The notes under the pieces were generated by a model. That model saw only the letters and a program-made list of their open reading frames with translations. It searched no databases and was not told where the DNA came from. From Cephalotrichum gorgonifer (Eukaryota; Ascomycota; Sordariomycetes; Microascales; Microascaceae): DNA of 64,000 nucleotides. Made by a program: the position numbers and the translations under genes. Within the stretch, counting starts at the first letter, position 1; each line of letters begins with the position of its first letter. The stretch is taken from the NCBI GenBank assembly GCA_900312665.1, contig ONZQ02000002.1:2455198-2519197 (forward strand), in the 5' to 3' direction. This document shows, piece by piece, positions 1 to 10,613 of this stretch.

Positions 1-1076
1 CCGGTTAGTTCTACTTTCCTTCTCGTCCCGTTTTGGAAACGAGCCGTCCCGCGTCGCTGGCTTAGTCGGTCACGCGACTATATGTCCCACTCTATATTAC
101 TTGTAATACAAAGGGGGGAGTGGCTAGATTACTTGTATTTGAAATATAAGGAGGGGGGAGGGAGGACCCTTAATACACTAGCGGGAGGGAAGGAAGGCTG
201 CGGGGATTATAGAAAACAGGCTCGTAATAATACCTCTGAGAGAGCGTTCTGGGCCAAAGACCTAGCCAAAACCAGGAATGCTCGCCCATTCCACCCCACT
301 ACCACTACCGGAGGCCCATCAGATCCATGTCTATATCAACGAGAAACCTGGTTCAGCATACTCGTAGTTGTATTACGGCGTGGACTGTGTGATATGAGGA
401 GTACCCACCCAAGCTCTGATTAGCTGGGGCGAATTTATACCCACGCGCCGTCCCGACTCTTACCTCCTTGTATTTTTCTGTTTTACTTCAATCCGTGGCT
501 GGCCTCTCTCATGGTCTTCAGATGCTGCCAGCACCTCAGGGACGGAGAGGGACGAGATGGGGCGGTGGGGTGTCTTGGCTCTGTCTCCGTCTTTCAAACG
601 GGGAGGGTCGGGTTCTGGCCGTATCATATTAGTGAACCGGCACCAGAGATGTCAGTCTGTCAAGCAAGCCAACACTACAGAATCAAATAACCGGGCACGA
701 GATCACGTAGGCCCGGTAGAAATCACGAGGTCCAGGAGAGATCACACATGTCCAGGACAAGTCACAGGGAAGCCCATTCGCTCCCTCAGCATGAATATCG
801 CAACTGAAGTTATTGGGGGCTCGCCTCCTAGTAAGACGGCCAAACTACAAAGTAATCTACCCTACACTACCCTGGCCCCCCCTTCAACACACACAAGTTT
901 TCCTCCTCCCTCCCCGCGATTGTGAACAGACTGGGATCTAAAATCAAAACATGACCAATTATTCCACATTACCCTCCACCGCCCCTACCGCACCACCCTG
1001 TTATCTCGACCCCGTTTTCTCATCTATTCCATTCTCGCTCCCTATCCCTCAAACCCGCATTCCCTCTCTCTCTCTC
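1..1076. other. Intergenic, no gene recognised
   Basis: No open frame here looks like a known protein and none has a convincing splice model. The left end carries two copies of an ATTACTTGTA-type word (about 98 and 130) that recurs in other gene-poor parts of the window. A CT dinucleotide run lies at about 1063-1078, touching the stop codon of the nucleoporin gene transcribed towards it. Confidence 0.6.
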
Positions 1077-4000
1077 TCACCGCGCCATTACAGCCTTGTA
1101 GTAAGCCATGCTCAGATTAACAGAGTGAGCGAGGTGGCTATCCTCCGTAAGCGGCAGCCCAAGCACCTTTGGAAGAAGTGTCCTCTGCAAAATGAAAGTT
1201 AGATCCCATCATTCCAAACGCCGATGGCTATCTCCAAAGGCAAGGGGGAAAGGGGAAAAGGTGGGGGAGTAAAAAAAACATACCTGCTCTCCATTCGTCG
1301 AGTCCGAAATCGCCCTTGCCACGACGCCGCTCATCTCCGTCACGGCGGCCGTGTTATACGTCCCTGAAGAGTTCGGGTTGTCCTGCAGCGTCGGCAGGCT
1401 CCCGATCAGCTTCCGCAGGAGCAGAGTCGGCACCTCCGCCCTCGTATCTAGCTGCCGCCTGAGCACCAGGAAGTCCTGGTACACCTCGCCCCCACGACCC
1501 CAGTCCGAGACCGAGTCCTCCTTGCCCTCGAACTTGGACAGGAGGTCCCAGAGCGACTGGTAGTCCCGCTGAATGATGGCCTGGGGCGCCACCTTCTCAA
1601 CGAGCCTCCGGTGCGCCTCCGTGTACGCGCCCGCCCGGATCAGGCACTGCACCTCGGCCGGTGCGTCCTTTTCTACGCTCCGCATGTAGAGTGCCTGCGC
1701 CTCCCACATCCACGTAGACGGGATCTTGAACGTCTGGGTAAGAGTGACGACGTTATCCCCGGTCTCCGGCCCTATCAGGTGGGCATGTCTGCATAGGTGG
1801 TCGCGGATAGCTTGTTCCCTAGCCTTCGGGTTCGTCACATGGAGAAGGACAAACGCGGCCTCGAGCCAATTTCCCTCGCTGACGAGCTGCGACGCGAAGG
1901 AGAATGTGACGGCATCCGCCTTGTCCGTGGCATTCGCTCCGTAGGCCGCCTTGTTCGTTGACGTGAATGCTTGTCCTAGCTGCCAGGAGAGCCGGAAGTC
2001 TACTGGGGACAGCTGCGAGTTCTCCGGCTGCAACACCGCTTCGAGGTCGTAGCCGTCATCGGCGTAGAGCTTGAGCAGACCCCACAGGAGATCTTCGCGC
2101 TGATCCGGGTTGGGATCTTTCCAGAGAGGCTCAATGTTTTCTTCGGCAAACCAGGTGCGCGGCGGTAGCTCCCGGTCTTGCTCGACGTCCTCCCTGTACA
2201 AATCTACCGCCCTCGATATGTCATGCTTAGGCGATATGGCGTACCAAAGTCTGAGGCCAAACGCCTGCTTCCAGTTGAGCTGGAACTCTTCCGAGATGGT
2301 AAACGTGTCGAGACGGTCCTCGACTGGTACGTTTTTCTTTCCCTCACACTCGCATACGTTGCCTGCGAGCATCTCGTATATGGCTCGAATGGGTGAGGAG
2401 AACTCGGATAGGAAGTTCGCGTTGTGCCACTCTTGGAGCTGCTCCTTCATGGTCTTCTTTGACGCGCTGTCTGTACCGATGAGCGCCACAAGGGTGGCGA
2501 GGTGATAGTTCTTCCCCTGGATGAGGTAATTGCACGCATCTTGCACACGGTGACCTGCCAAGCTGGCAACCGCCTTCTCCTCATTCGACTTAGCTAGGCC
2601 CGTTGCTCTCGAGGACGCGTCCGCGACGAGATCGCGCCAAAATTGCGACAGCGAACTCGCTCGAGCCTGTGACTCCGACTGTGCGCTGTCCTCGGGGATA
2701 TCGTCGAACAGGATACTGGCTAGCTCCCATACTAGCTTCTCGTGTCGCGTACCGGGGTCGTTCGTGCTCCGATCTTGGAAGAGATGGGCAAACTTGTCCA
2801 CATGGAGAGATGCCTTGGGAACACCGTTTGCCACCCCAAATTTAGTGAGCCGGATCTGAGCATGGAGTGCCGAGGCAGAATGCTAAAAAAGTGGGTGTTT
2901 GTGTTAGTACTTCTCTATAACGTTGCACATAGCTGCTAGACTTTTGGACGCCAGCCTACCTCGTTCGAGAACTTCGCCATCACAATGCCGGGTACATCAT
3001 CTTGCACTCGCCGTTGGTGCACAACAAGCATGTCCCCGGCATCTTGTGCCATTCTACCAGATATAGCTGAGGGTGGATGGGCTGGCAGAACAAGGGTTCC
3101 TCCTGTCCCCCATCGAGGTCGAGCAATCTGGGAGGCTTCGTCGTCCGAAGGCTGGGCGATCTTCGATTGTCGTTCATAGGGCCACTAAGAAACAGATTTA
3201 GCACATGTTGCAAGCACAGCATGGAACGCAACCACGAAGATAGACGGGCTTATTAATGTCGAGTTTAACAATACGAAGGCAACACCGTAGACAAGAAACA
3301 CCGAAGCAGGGCTAAACTACACCTGGGAGCCACCAACCTGAAGAAATCCTTTCGACGCCTGTACTCGGTCACCCTGAGGCACCACCTTGGCCTTCTCAAA
3401 CAACGAGTTCATGAGGTCAATGCTCGTAGCAAAACCTCGACCGTCAGTCGTAGAATAAGAGAGTGCGTGCTTCTGCCCGACGGCAGTTGTCGGGGAACCG
3501 GGGGGCCCTTGCGCCACCGAATCCCTCAGACCCTTGAGATGTGCCCGGTCCCTCTTCTGCGGGCTGACAGTCTTCTGGAGCATATCCATCCAGTCATCAC
3601 CATCCGCCACCTGCACCTTAACTGGCGCCGCCGAATCCTTGAGGGCTCGCATCCTTGCCCTAAGGATGCCGCCCGGTGTCTCGCTAACCTGCATCGCGTC
3701 ATCATCGTTTTCGGACGAGTAGTTGTCCTGCTCCGCGGCGGGATGGTGTCCGAGGGAACCGCTCGTCATTTCCTCGTTCTCGGACATCTCATATTCGTCG
3801 CCAACCTGAGGCTCCTCTACTGAGAGCATCAGCTGTTGAGGCGCCGAACCCGCGGAGCTAACCCCTAAAAAAGACGGCTCGCCAGTGCCGCGCGTAACAT
3901 TGTCGGCGTGGTTGTACGCCTCATCAAATGCGCCGGGTAGCCCGGCTCCGCGGCGGAAGTCAAAGGTGTCATCGGGGCTAGACCCCGCATCGGACGACTG

Positions 4001-7000
4001 TTCATTCGACTCTTCCACGGCAGCCGTGGACTCCTCGACGTCCGAATCGTCGTCGTAGTCGAGACCATAGGTGGTGAAGTGCTCAACTGAGAAGGTCCAG
4101 ACGCCGGTGTCCCTATCATAGTCCTCGAAGGTCGTGTTCTCGATGCGCTTCAGCCTCTCAATGTGCTTGGCGAACTTCTTCGGGTCTGTGGCACGACGCT
4201 TGTCTTTTCCGCGGGGCCAGGACTGCTCGAGAGAAATCTGAGACGGGACGTTGAGGCCCTTCCCAACTGGCGGTTTCTTCGCTGCGACAGGGTACACCGT
4301 CGCGGATCGAGTGTCCAGGATGACAATGACGCCGAATATATCCTCCAAGTCGATATTGCTCAGATCGACGGGGGCCAGGAAGGCAATTTGCCCGACGTTA
4401 TGACGTCCAACGACGAAGTTGGACACCTTCTGACGTTGCATTCGGTTCATGTTGAGAATTTCCTCCTTGGTGGGGCTCATCCAGTACGCGCCCGGTGCCA
4501 GGTCGGCACCAGCGGCACGCGCGGCCTGGGCATCGGGAGAGGCCGCCTCCTCGTGGACAATCGCAAGCTCATTTCCCTTGATCTGTTCCATATCGGGGGT
4601 TGCGCTATCAACAGCAGATCCCGCCCCGTTGCTAGCGACAGTCAACGGAGGAGAGCGGTTTCCGTTTGCCACAGGAGTATTTACTTGACTTCCGCTGTCC
4701 TCGTGCTCCGCGGTGCTGGTGTCGAAGCTCACGCGCTTTGAAAGTTTGCGCGATCCGGTGCCTGATTCCAGGAGCGGCCGCTCCTTGGTCGGGGTGGAGA
4801 AGAGATCGCTCCTCATGTCCTTGTTGATGATGAGCTTCCTTGAGCTTCCACTGCCGCCGTAGAATCGGGGTCCACCGCTGGCCGAGAACGCGCCAGGAGT
4901 GAGGATGCTGTCCTCGGTGTTAAAGCTGCGCCTAAGGCTGCTGGTGGAGACGCTCTTGTTTAGAGCGCGGTTGTTGAGGCTCGCCCCGAGAAGGCTCCGA
5001 CCCATCCCGCCAGGGGTGCTAGCTGTGCTCGAGGCACTCCCAGGAGTGCCGTAGGTGCTATACGAAAACCCGAACCCTCGCTTCTGCGGCGTCACATAGC
5101 GGGCAGAGGCGGGGTTGAGCTTGTACATGGGAAGGATAGATCCCCTCTTCGGCTTGACCTTGGAGGATAAAGGCGTGGCCAGTGGGCCAGGGTTCGCGGC
5201 TTCAGCGTTGCCTTGGTTGGAGAAGAGAGACGACGTGCCATACGCGGAGACGTCCGTGATGCTCGCACTAAGAGACTGAGGCGTCCCACCTGGCCCCTGG
5301 GAGCCGCCCAAGATCGAGCTGAAAAGGGAGGTTGGGGCCTGTTGTTGCTGCTGCTGCTGCTGCTGCTGGCCAGCAGTGCTACCGAACAGCGAACCTTGTT
5401 GCTGAGCGGGCTGAGATCCGAAAAGACCGCCGCCTGCGGGCTGCTGCGTCGCCCCGCCGAAGAGGGAAGGCTTCGCTTGGCTCTGGCCGAGAGATGAGAA
5501 CAACCCGCCACCGCCAGCCTGTTGTTGCTGATTCTGAGCACCCGCACCCAGGCCGCCGCCAAACAATCCGGTACCCGTCCCGCCAGTCTGCTGGGTCGAG
5601 GTGGCGCCGCCGCCAAATAGACCACCGCCGGTTGTTCCGGTCGCCGGCTTCGATCCGAAGAGCCCGCCTCCTGTCGTACCAGTGGTAGTTGAGGCTCCAA
5701 ACCCACCTGCGGCAGGAGTAGAACCCCCAAAGAGACCGCCGCCGGCTGCTGGAGTTCCGGTAGCTGCGCCGCCGAACAGGCCACCAGGCTTTTGCTGGGT
5801 CTGTCCACCAAATCCAGAGCTAGCGCCGAATCCACCAGACTGCTGTGCACCTCCACCGAACAGTCCACCACCGGTAGTACCCGTCGTCTGGGTAGTGGTG
5901 CCACCACCAAAGAGCCCTCCAGACTGTGCGGTGCCAGTGGTATTGGTAGCACCGAACGCACCGGTCGAGCCCGCAGTGCCAAACCCTCCCGTTGCGGGAG
6001 TGGTGGTGCTGCCGAAACTGAACCCGCCGGGCTTAGCCTGTTGAGTAGCGGCCGCACCTCCGAAGAGACCGCCACCTCCCGTCGTTGTTCCGGAGCCGAA
6101 TCCACCAGTCGAGGTCCCTGTGCCGCCAAATCCGGTCCCGCTAGTGGTAGCTGCACCACCACCAAACAAGCCCGTGGATTGAGTAGCTGGCTGCGTGGTG
6201 GACCCAAACAGCCCACCTCCCGTGGCGGGCTTGTTCTGGCCAAATAGGCCCCCACCCGATCCAAACGCCGTCCCTGTACTGCTCTGGGCGCCGAAGCCGG
6301 TCGAGGCCGCAGGGGTGGAGCTGCCGAATAGGCCACCGGTACTCCCTCCAAAGGCAGAGGTCTGTTGTGGCTGTTGTTGGGTGCCTGAGCCGAAGCCTGA
6401 TCCTGAACCGAAGCCGGAACTGACACCGAATGCACCTGCGCCAGTCGCATTTCCGTGACGACGGCCCTGGGCATAATCAACCAGCCTCAGCTCGTCGGCG
6501 GACCATTTTTTGTACGGGTCTTGGAATAATATGTTTTGGAAAGCGTTTTGCGTCGCTGAGGTCGCCGACTCCCGTTCCGTCAAGGGGTTAAAAGCAGTAA
6601 CCGCAGTACCGGGAGGGTCGCCGACATTGCCGCCAATGCCGGGGTTGTTCGACGCGCCAAATCCACCAGTAGTACCAGTAGTACTACCACCGCCGAAGAG
6701 GGATCCGCCAGTCGCAGCGGGGGTCGCGCCGAAGGCAGGCTTGGAACCAAAGAGTCCCCCGGAACCTGATCCGAAGGTGCTAGTGTTGGATTGGTTGGCC
6801 GTAGTTCCGGAGAAGCCGCCAAACCCTCCAGCAGTTCCGGTGTTCGTGCTCGAAGCTCCAAACAAACCGCCGCCGGTTGCAGGTGCTGAAGCGCCGAAGG
6901 CGGGTTTACTGCCGAATCCGCTTTGTTGCGTGTTCGCACCGAAGGCTAGTTAAGATGAAGTGTTAGCCCATCCACATTCTAAAGAGAGAAGACATAGCAG

Positions 7001-7371
7001 GAACACGCGGGGGGGGATAAGACGATAAACAGTGGGCAATCCGGTGCACGGGGAGGAAGGGGCTTTGATGGGTACTAACCTCCAGAGCCAAATCCGCCGC
7101 CACCGGTCGCAGTCCCTGAGCCGCCAAAAAGGCCGCCGCCGGTCGAAGCAGAATTCGTGCCGAAGGCACCCGTGTTGCTCGAGCCGAAGGCTAGGCGTGA
7201 GGCGAGTGGTGTGAGTACAGTCACGGATAACGAAGGACGGGCTTCGGCAAAAGAGAGAGGGGACTACCTACCAGGAGTAGTGGTACTAGTAGAACCGAAA
7301 CCGCCAAATCCAGAAGTTTGTTGTTGCTGTTGATTAGACTGGCCGAAGCCGCCAAAGCCACCGAATGACAT
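1077..7371 (-). CDS. NUP145: Nucleoporin NUP98-NUP96 precursor (Nup145/Nup189 type)
   Basis: This is a nuclear pore protein expected to self-cleave into a GLFG-repeat Nup98 half and a scaffold Nup96 half that joins the Y complex. Exons on the minus strand: 7371-7272, 7190-7080, 6945-3323, 3184-2960, 2882-1284 and 1184-1077, giving 1921 residues in one frame. The first third is FG/GLFG repeats. Within them a GLEBS-like segment ends in DELRLVDYAQGRR (about 6480). The autoproteolytic domain ends at HFTTYGLD (about 4065-4081); the usual site is HF followed by Ser, here Thr. The Nup96 part shows the RWGTGGTLV strand and the C-terminal helix ending SMAYYKAVMAR. The donor of the intron at 3322-3185 could also lie 15 bases upstream, still in frame. 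The start gives MSFGGFGGFGQ, as expected for this family. Confidence 0.95.
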
Positions 7372-8556
7372 GTTGGGTAACGCCCGTCGGCCCCAAGGAT
7401 GGCGCGAGAAGGGTCAAAGATATCGGTGACGCGATTGGGAGGGCGATCGTAAAGTCGTCACCCTTCCGCGCAGATCTCAAGGATGATCGAAGGCAAGATT
7501 AGTAGCGCATCTGTGCGCGATAAGATATATCGACAGGATACGGATTCGTATGTCGCGGTAGATGGAAATCGGGAGGACGTCGTGGGAGTTGAGGTCGCGA
7601 TGTCAAGAGCGCGAGGATCCGAGGGAGTGGAAAAAAAGGAAGGTAAGAAACACGGACGTGAAGTCGGAGAGAATACCGGGGCGCAAGGAAATAAATAGAG
7701 GGAAAGAAAGACGATATGATCGTCCAGAAGCAACCAGAGATTGCTCCAGGGAAAAGATGTTCCGGTCGAGGCTTTCGCTGTCGCGGATAATGCCTCGATT
7801 AGAGAAGGAGCAAAATATGAGGTGTGGGATGCTTTGTCTTTTTTGCTCTCTGTCTGAATGGCGCAGTCCAATGAGAGAGGTCGGACCAGCTGGAGCAATA
7901 TTCCCTTTCTGCCTTACCTGATGTACCGCCCAACCTAAAGGGCGACATATAATTGGCCAGGAGCTGCTGTGGGCCAATGAAATTGTTTAGCACTACAGAA
8001 CAAAGCGGTCACTGTTGCCTGGGTTTTCTGCCTAAAGATACCTAATCTTGATGTATTTGTCACCTCACATTAATAATTAGTCCCCGATGACATAAGCCGG
8101 ACATTCCCAGGCCGGCCCGCACCCTAATGTTTGAGGTGGCTTTGACGAGTTCGTCGAAGGGAGCCGCGGTCGCGTCTTGCACGCGCAACCACCAGCCAGC
8201 CACCATTTTCCCCACTTCCCCAGTGTATGAGCATCAGCTAAGAACTAGCCCGCTGCAGGATCCAGATTTGTGGCCTGTATGCTCTTGTATGGTCTACTTT
8301 GGTGAGGGTACGAATGCCCACTGGGGACGAGTAGTGTCAGAACATCGCTTCCTCAGTATTTACCTCGAGCGACGGCAAACCCCTTGAGAGGCACCTTCCC
8401 GTCCGAATCAAGTCGAGGGAACGCACCTGATTGATTCCATTGTCCAAACGGAGCGAGTTTAACTTGAAACTTGACCAATTTATACCCAGAATTCTCCCGG
8501 CATCTTGGTTGGCTAGCCTCGGAGCCCGTACTCAGTCTTCTTCACTTCCACCAGTT
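7372..8556. promoter_or_regulatory. Divergent promoter region between NUP98-96 and CDC31
   Basis: About 1.2 kb separates two genes transcribed away from each other, so both promoters should lie here. I recognise no protein. Two CCAAT boxes face each other: ATTGG at 7952-7956 and CCAAT at 7974-7978. That is a plausible site for the fungal CCAAT-binding (HAP) complex, but it is inferred only from the motif. Confidence 0.4.
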
Positions 8557-9333
8557 ATGAACAATCCACCTCATCCATCTCATCCACCGCGCACGCCGAC
8601 TCATCGATCATACGCCAGCATGGCTCATCCGAGGGATAGCCGTGTATCGTTCCAGCCCCGGGATCAGTTCGGCCGTTCACATGAACCGAATCCTCAGGAA
8701 GCGTTAGACATCAACCAAACCCTGTCTGAAGAGCAGAAGAAGGATATTTCACAAGCTGTGAGTATTTGTGCTGTCATCATTCGCTGGGGACTGAGGAGAT
8801 TGCCCTTAGATTAGGCCCATCACCATCTTCTTAAAGGATACCTCCTCACTAACCTCACAAAATATTGATAGTTTACCTTGTTTGATCAGGATCGCGATGG
8901 CTACTTAGACTACCATGAGCTCAAGTTCGGCCTAAAGGCGCTTGGCTTCGAACTGCCTAAGCCTCGTGTCTACGATCTGCTAACAAAAAACGGCATCGCC
9001 CCGCCATGGCACCCCCCGAATGAGCCTTGCCCGGGGCCGAGCCTTCGTATTACTACCCAGGCGTTCGAGGCAATCGCGACGACGCTTATCGCGAGCCGTG
9101 ATCCGCGGGAGGAGCTGAGTCGGGCATTCGACATGTTTGACCAGGATGGAGACGGCATAATCACGCTCGAGGACCTCAGGATCGTAAACTCGACGATCAA
9201 GCAGGGGACGACCGCTTCCGACAAGGACATGGCGAACATGATAGCGCAGGCAGACCTGACTGGGAAGGGAGGAGTGGACAGGGAGGAGTTTATAGACATG
9301 ATGATAGCTGCGAAACGGCGCCGGGGCTACTGA
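8557..9333 (+). CDS. CDC31: Centrin / Cdc31 EF-hand protein
   Basis: Centrins are calmodulin-like proteins of the spindle pole body half-bridge, also found with TREX-2 at the nuclear pore and with the Rad4/XPC complex. Exons 8557-8757 and 8872-9333 give 220 residues; the 114-base intron has a GTGAGT donor and a CACTAAC branch site. The core begins at LSEEQKKDISQAF. EF-hand 1 (DQDRDGYLDYHE) and EF-hand 3 (DQDGDGIITLED) have full calcium ligands. EF-hand 2 is degenerate. EF-hand 4 reads DLTGKGGVDREE, with Lys where an Asp/Asn ligand is usual. About 60 residues of Pro/His-rich extension precede the core. The frame is open further upstream to 8431, so the start is inferred; 8557 is the first ATG giving a family-like length. 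Confidence 0.9.
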
Positions 9334-9846
9334 TACCTACCCTCGAGCTATTGTTAGGGGCTGATTAAACGATTGGTCATGCTGAGCGAGTGTCTGTTTC
9401 CATCTTTGAGATACTGTCACTGGGGGGATGGCCTCACGGTTGCGTATTGTGGAACTTGGCGATACTATATGAAGGCGTTCTGGTTTATGCTTATGGAAGC
9501 CGTCACACAAGAGAAAGTGATGGCTCTTGGATGTCAGCACGCAGAGAAGTTCCGTTCGTGTTTATAAGCAAGCTTGGATTCCCTCCTTCAATATTTTTAC
9601 TCGTATGAACTTGACAACCTTGGTGAGGACGTCACGTCCCTCAGGTGGATTGGCCAAGTCCCAAGTGGTTTCTGATGGATTTGTCTTGTTTCGAGCCGGG
9701 GGCGAGTCAGAATGGCATAGAAGTTCGAACTAGGCATGATGTATGATCCTGGCCATCATGCAACTTTATTCGATCATCCTCAACTTGCCGGATGAGAGAT
9801 AAGTAACCCCGGAAATGGAAAAGAAGGGAGGGTAAGCAGGCAAAGT
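9334..9846. other. Intergenic, no gene recognised
   Basis: This stretch holds the 3' flank of CDC31 and the downstream side of the tRNA gene. Only short, unrecognisable open frames are present. Confidence 0.5.
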
Positions 9847-9858
9847 AAAAAAAAAAAA
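9847..9858 (-). terminator. RNA polymerase III T-run terminator of the tRNA gene
   Basis: Twelve consecutive A on the plus strand read as twelve T just 3' of the minus-strand tRNA. This is the expected pol III stop signal. Confidence 0.8.
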
Positions 9859-9861
9859 GAA

Positions 9862-9973
9862 TGGCTGCAGTGGGATTCGAACCCACATCTCAACGCTGTC
9901 TTGAAAATCAACCTCTTTGGGAAATCAAACGCTATCAAACAGCGCTGTGCTCTACCAATTGAGCTACGCTGCC
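9862..9973 (-). tRNA. Intron-containing tRNA, isotype uncertain (possibly Asn-GUU)
   Basis: On the minus strand the A box (TAGCTCAATTGG) and B box (GGGTTCGAATCCC) are near-perfect, and the T stem (GTGGG/CCCAC) pairs fully. The acceptor stem GGCAGCG/TGCAGCC pairs except for one A-A mismatch. The anticodon stem is best read as CAGCG/CGTTG, with an intron of about 40 bases in the anticodon loop. The 5' part of the loop is CTGTTT, which would give anticodon GTT, but a T rather than a purine would then follow it. A shifted reading with anticodon TTG cannot be excluded. The isotype is therefore left open. Confidence 0.85.
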
Positions 9974-10613
9974 TTCTGGTTTGTTTTGGGGACCCTTAGG
10001 GGCTGGTGTGATATATAACGGATGATTAGAGGGCATGAGGGTGGCGTGATATGGTAGGTGTAAGGTGTCGGGTGCTGGGTGAAGGTTGGAGGGGCAGATA
10101 ACCTTCATCAATGTCCAAGTCCGTGATATCGGGAGGGTGGGTCGTGGGCGGATGATATTCGGCTAAATAGTATACTCCAGCATAAGAGTTTGGCGTGGCC
10201 GAACGCGCAGAGTGCCCCACTACGACAGGGGGAGAGCACGACCGCAACCCAAACGTAAACCGCGACTGGCTTCACAACGGAAGCCGGCTTGAGGATGGGA
10301 CGAGGGTAGGCACGGCAGCGCATGGGAACCCAGCAAGACCACCCAGGATTTCATAGCAATATGCTTCCCTCTGTTCCCACCTCATTATATCGTCAACTCC
10401 CTACGCCCGGATAAACCTCCCAGCGTTCTGCCACCGTCTGACGACCCCTCTATCAACTGACTCTGTCAATACTCATGACATTCGTCTCACATATCCACAT
10501 TTCAATATTGCCAGCCTCAACAACATACCCTCCGGCAAATACTCACATATACATATACACTGATCCCTTCCCCCCCGTTCTCCTGATACTTCCGGGCGGC
10601 ATCTAAACTCACA
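9974..10613. other. Intergenic, upstream of PAN2
   Basis: The upstream side of the tRNA and the 5' flank of PAN2 lie here. I see no recognisable coding sequence. Confidence 0.5.

Noticed and set aside
5092..6480. Long open frame (462 codons) inside the nucleoporin FG region
   Set aside because: It is an alternative frame of the GLFG repeats; low-complexity codons keep other frames open. No independent signal.
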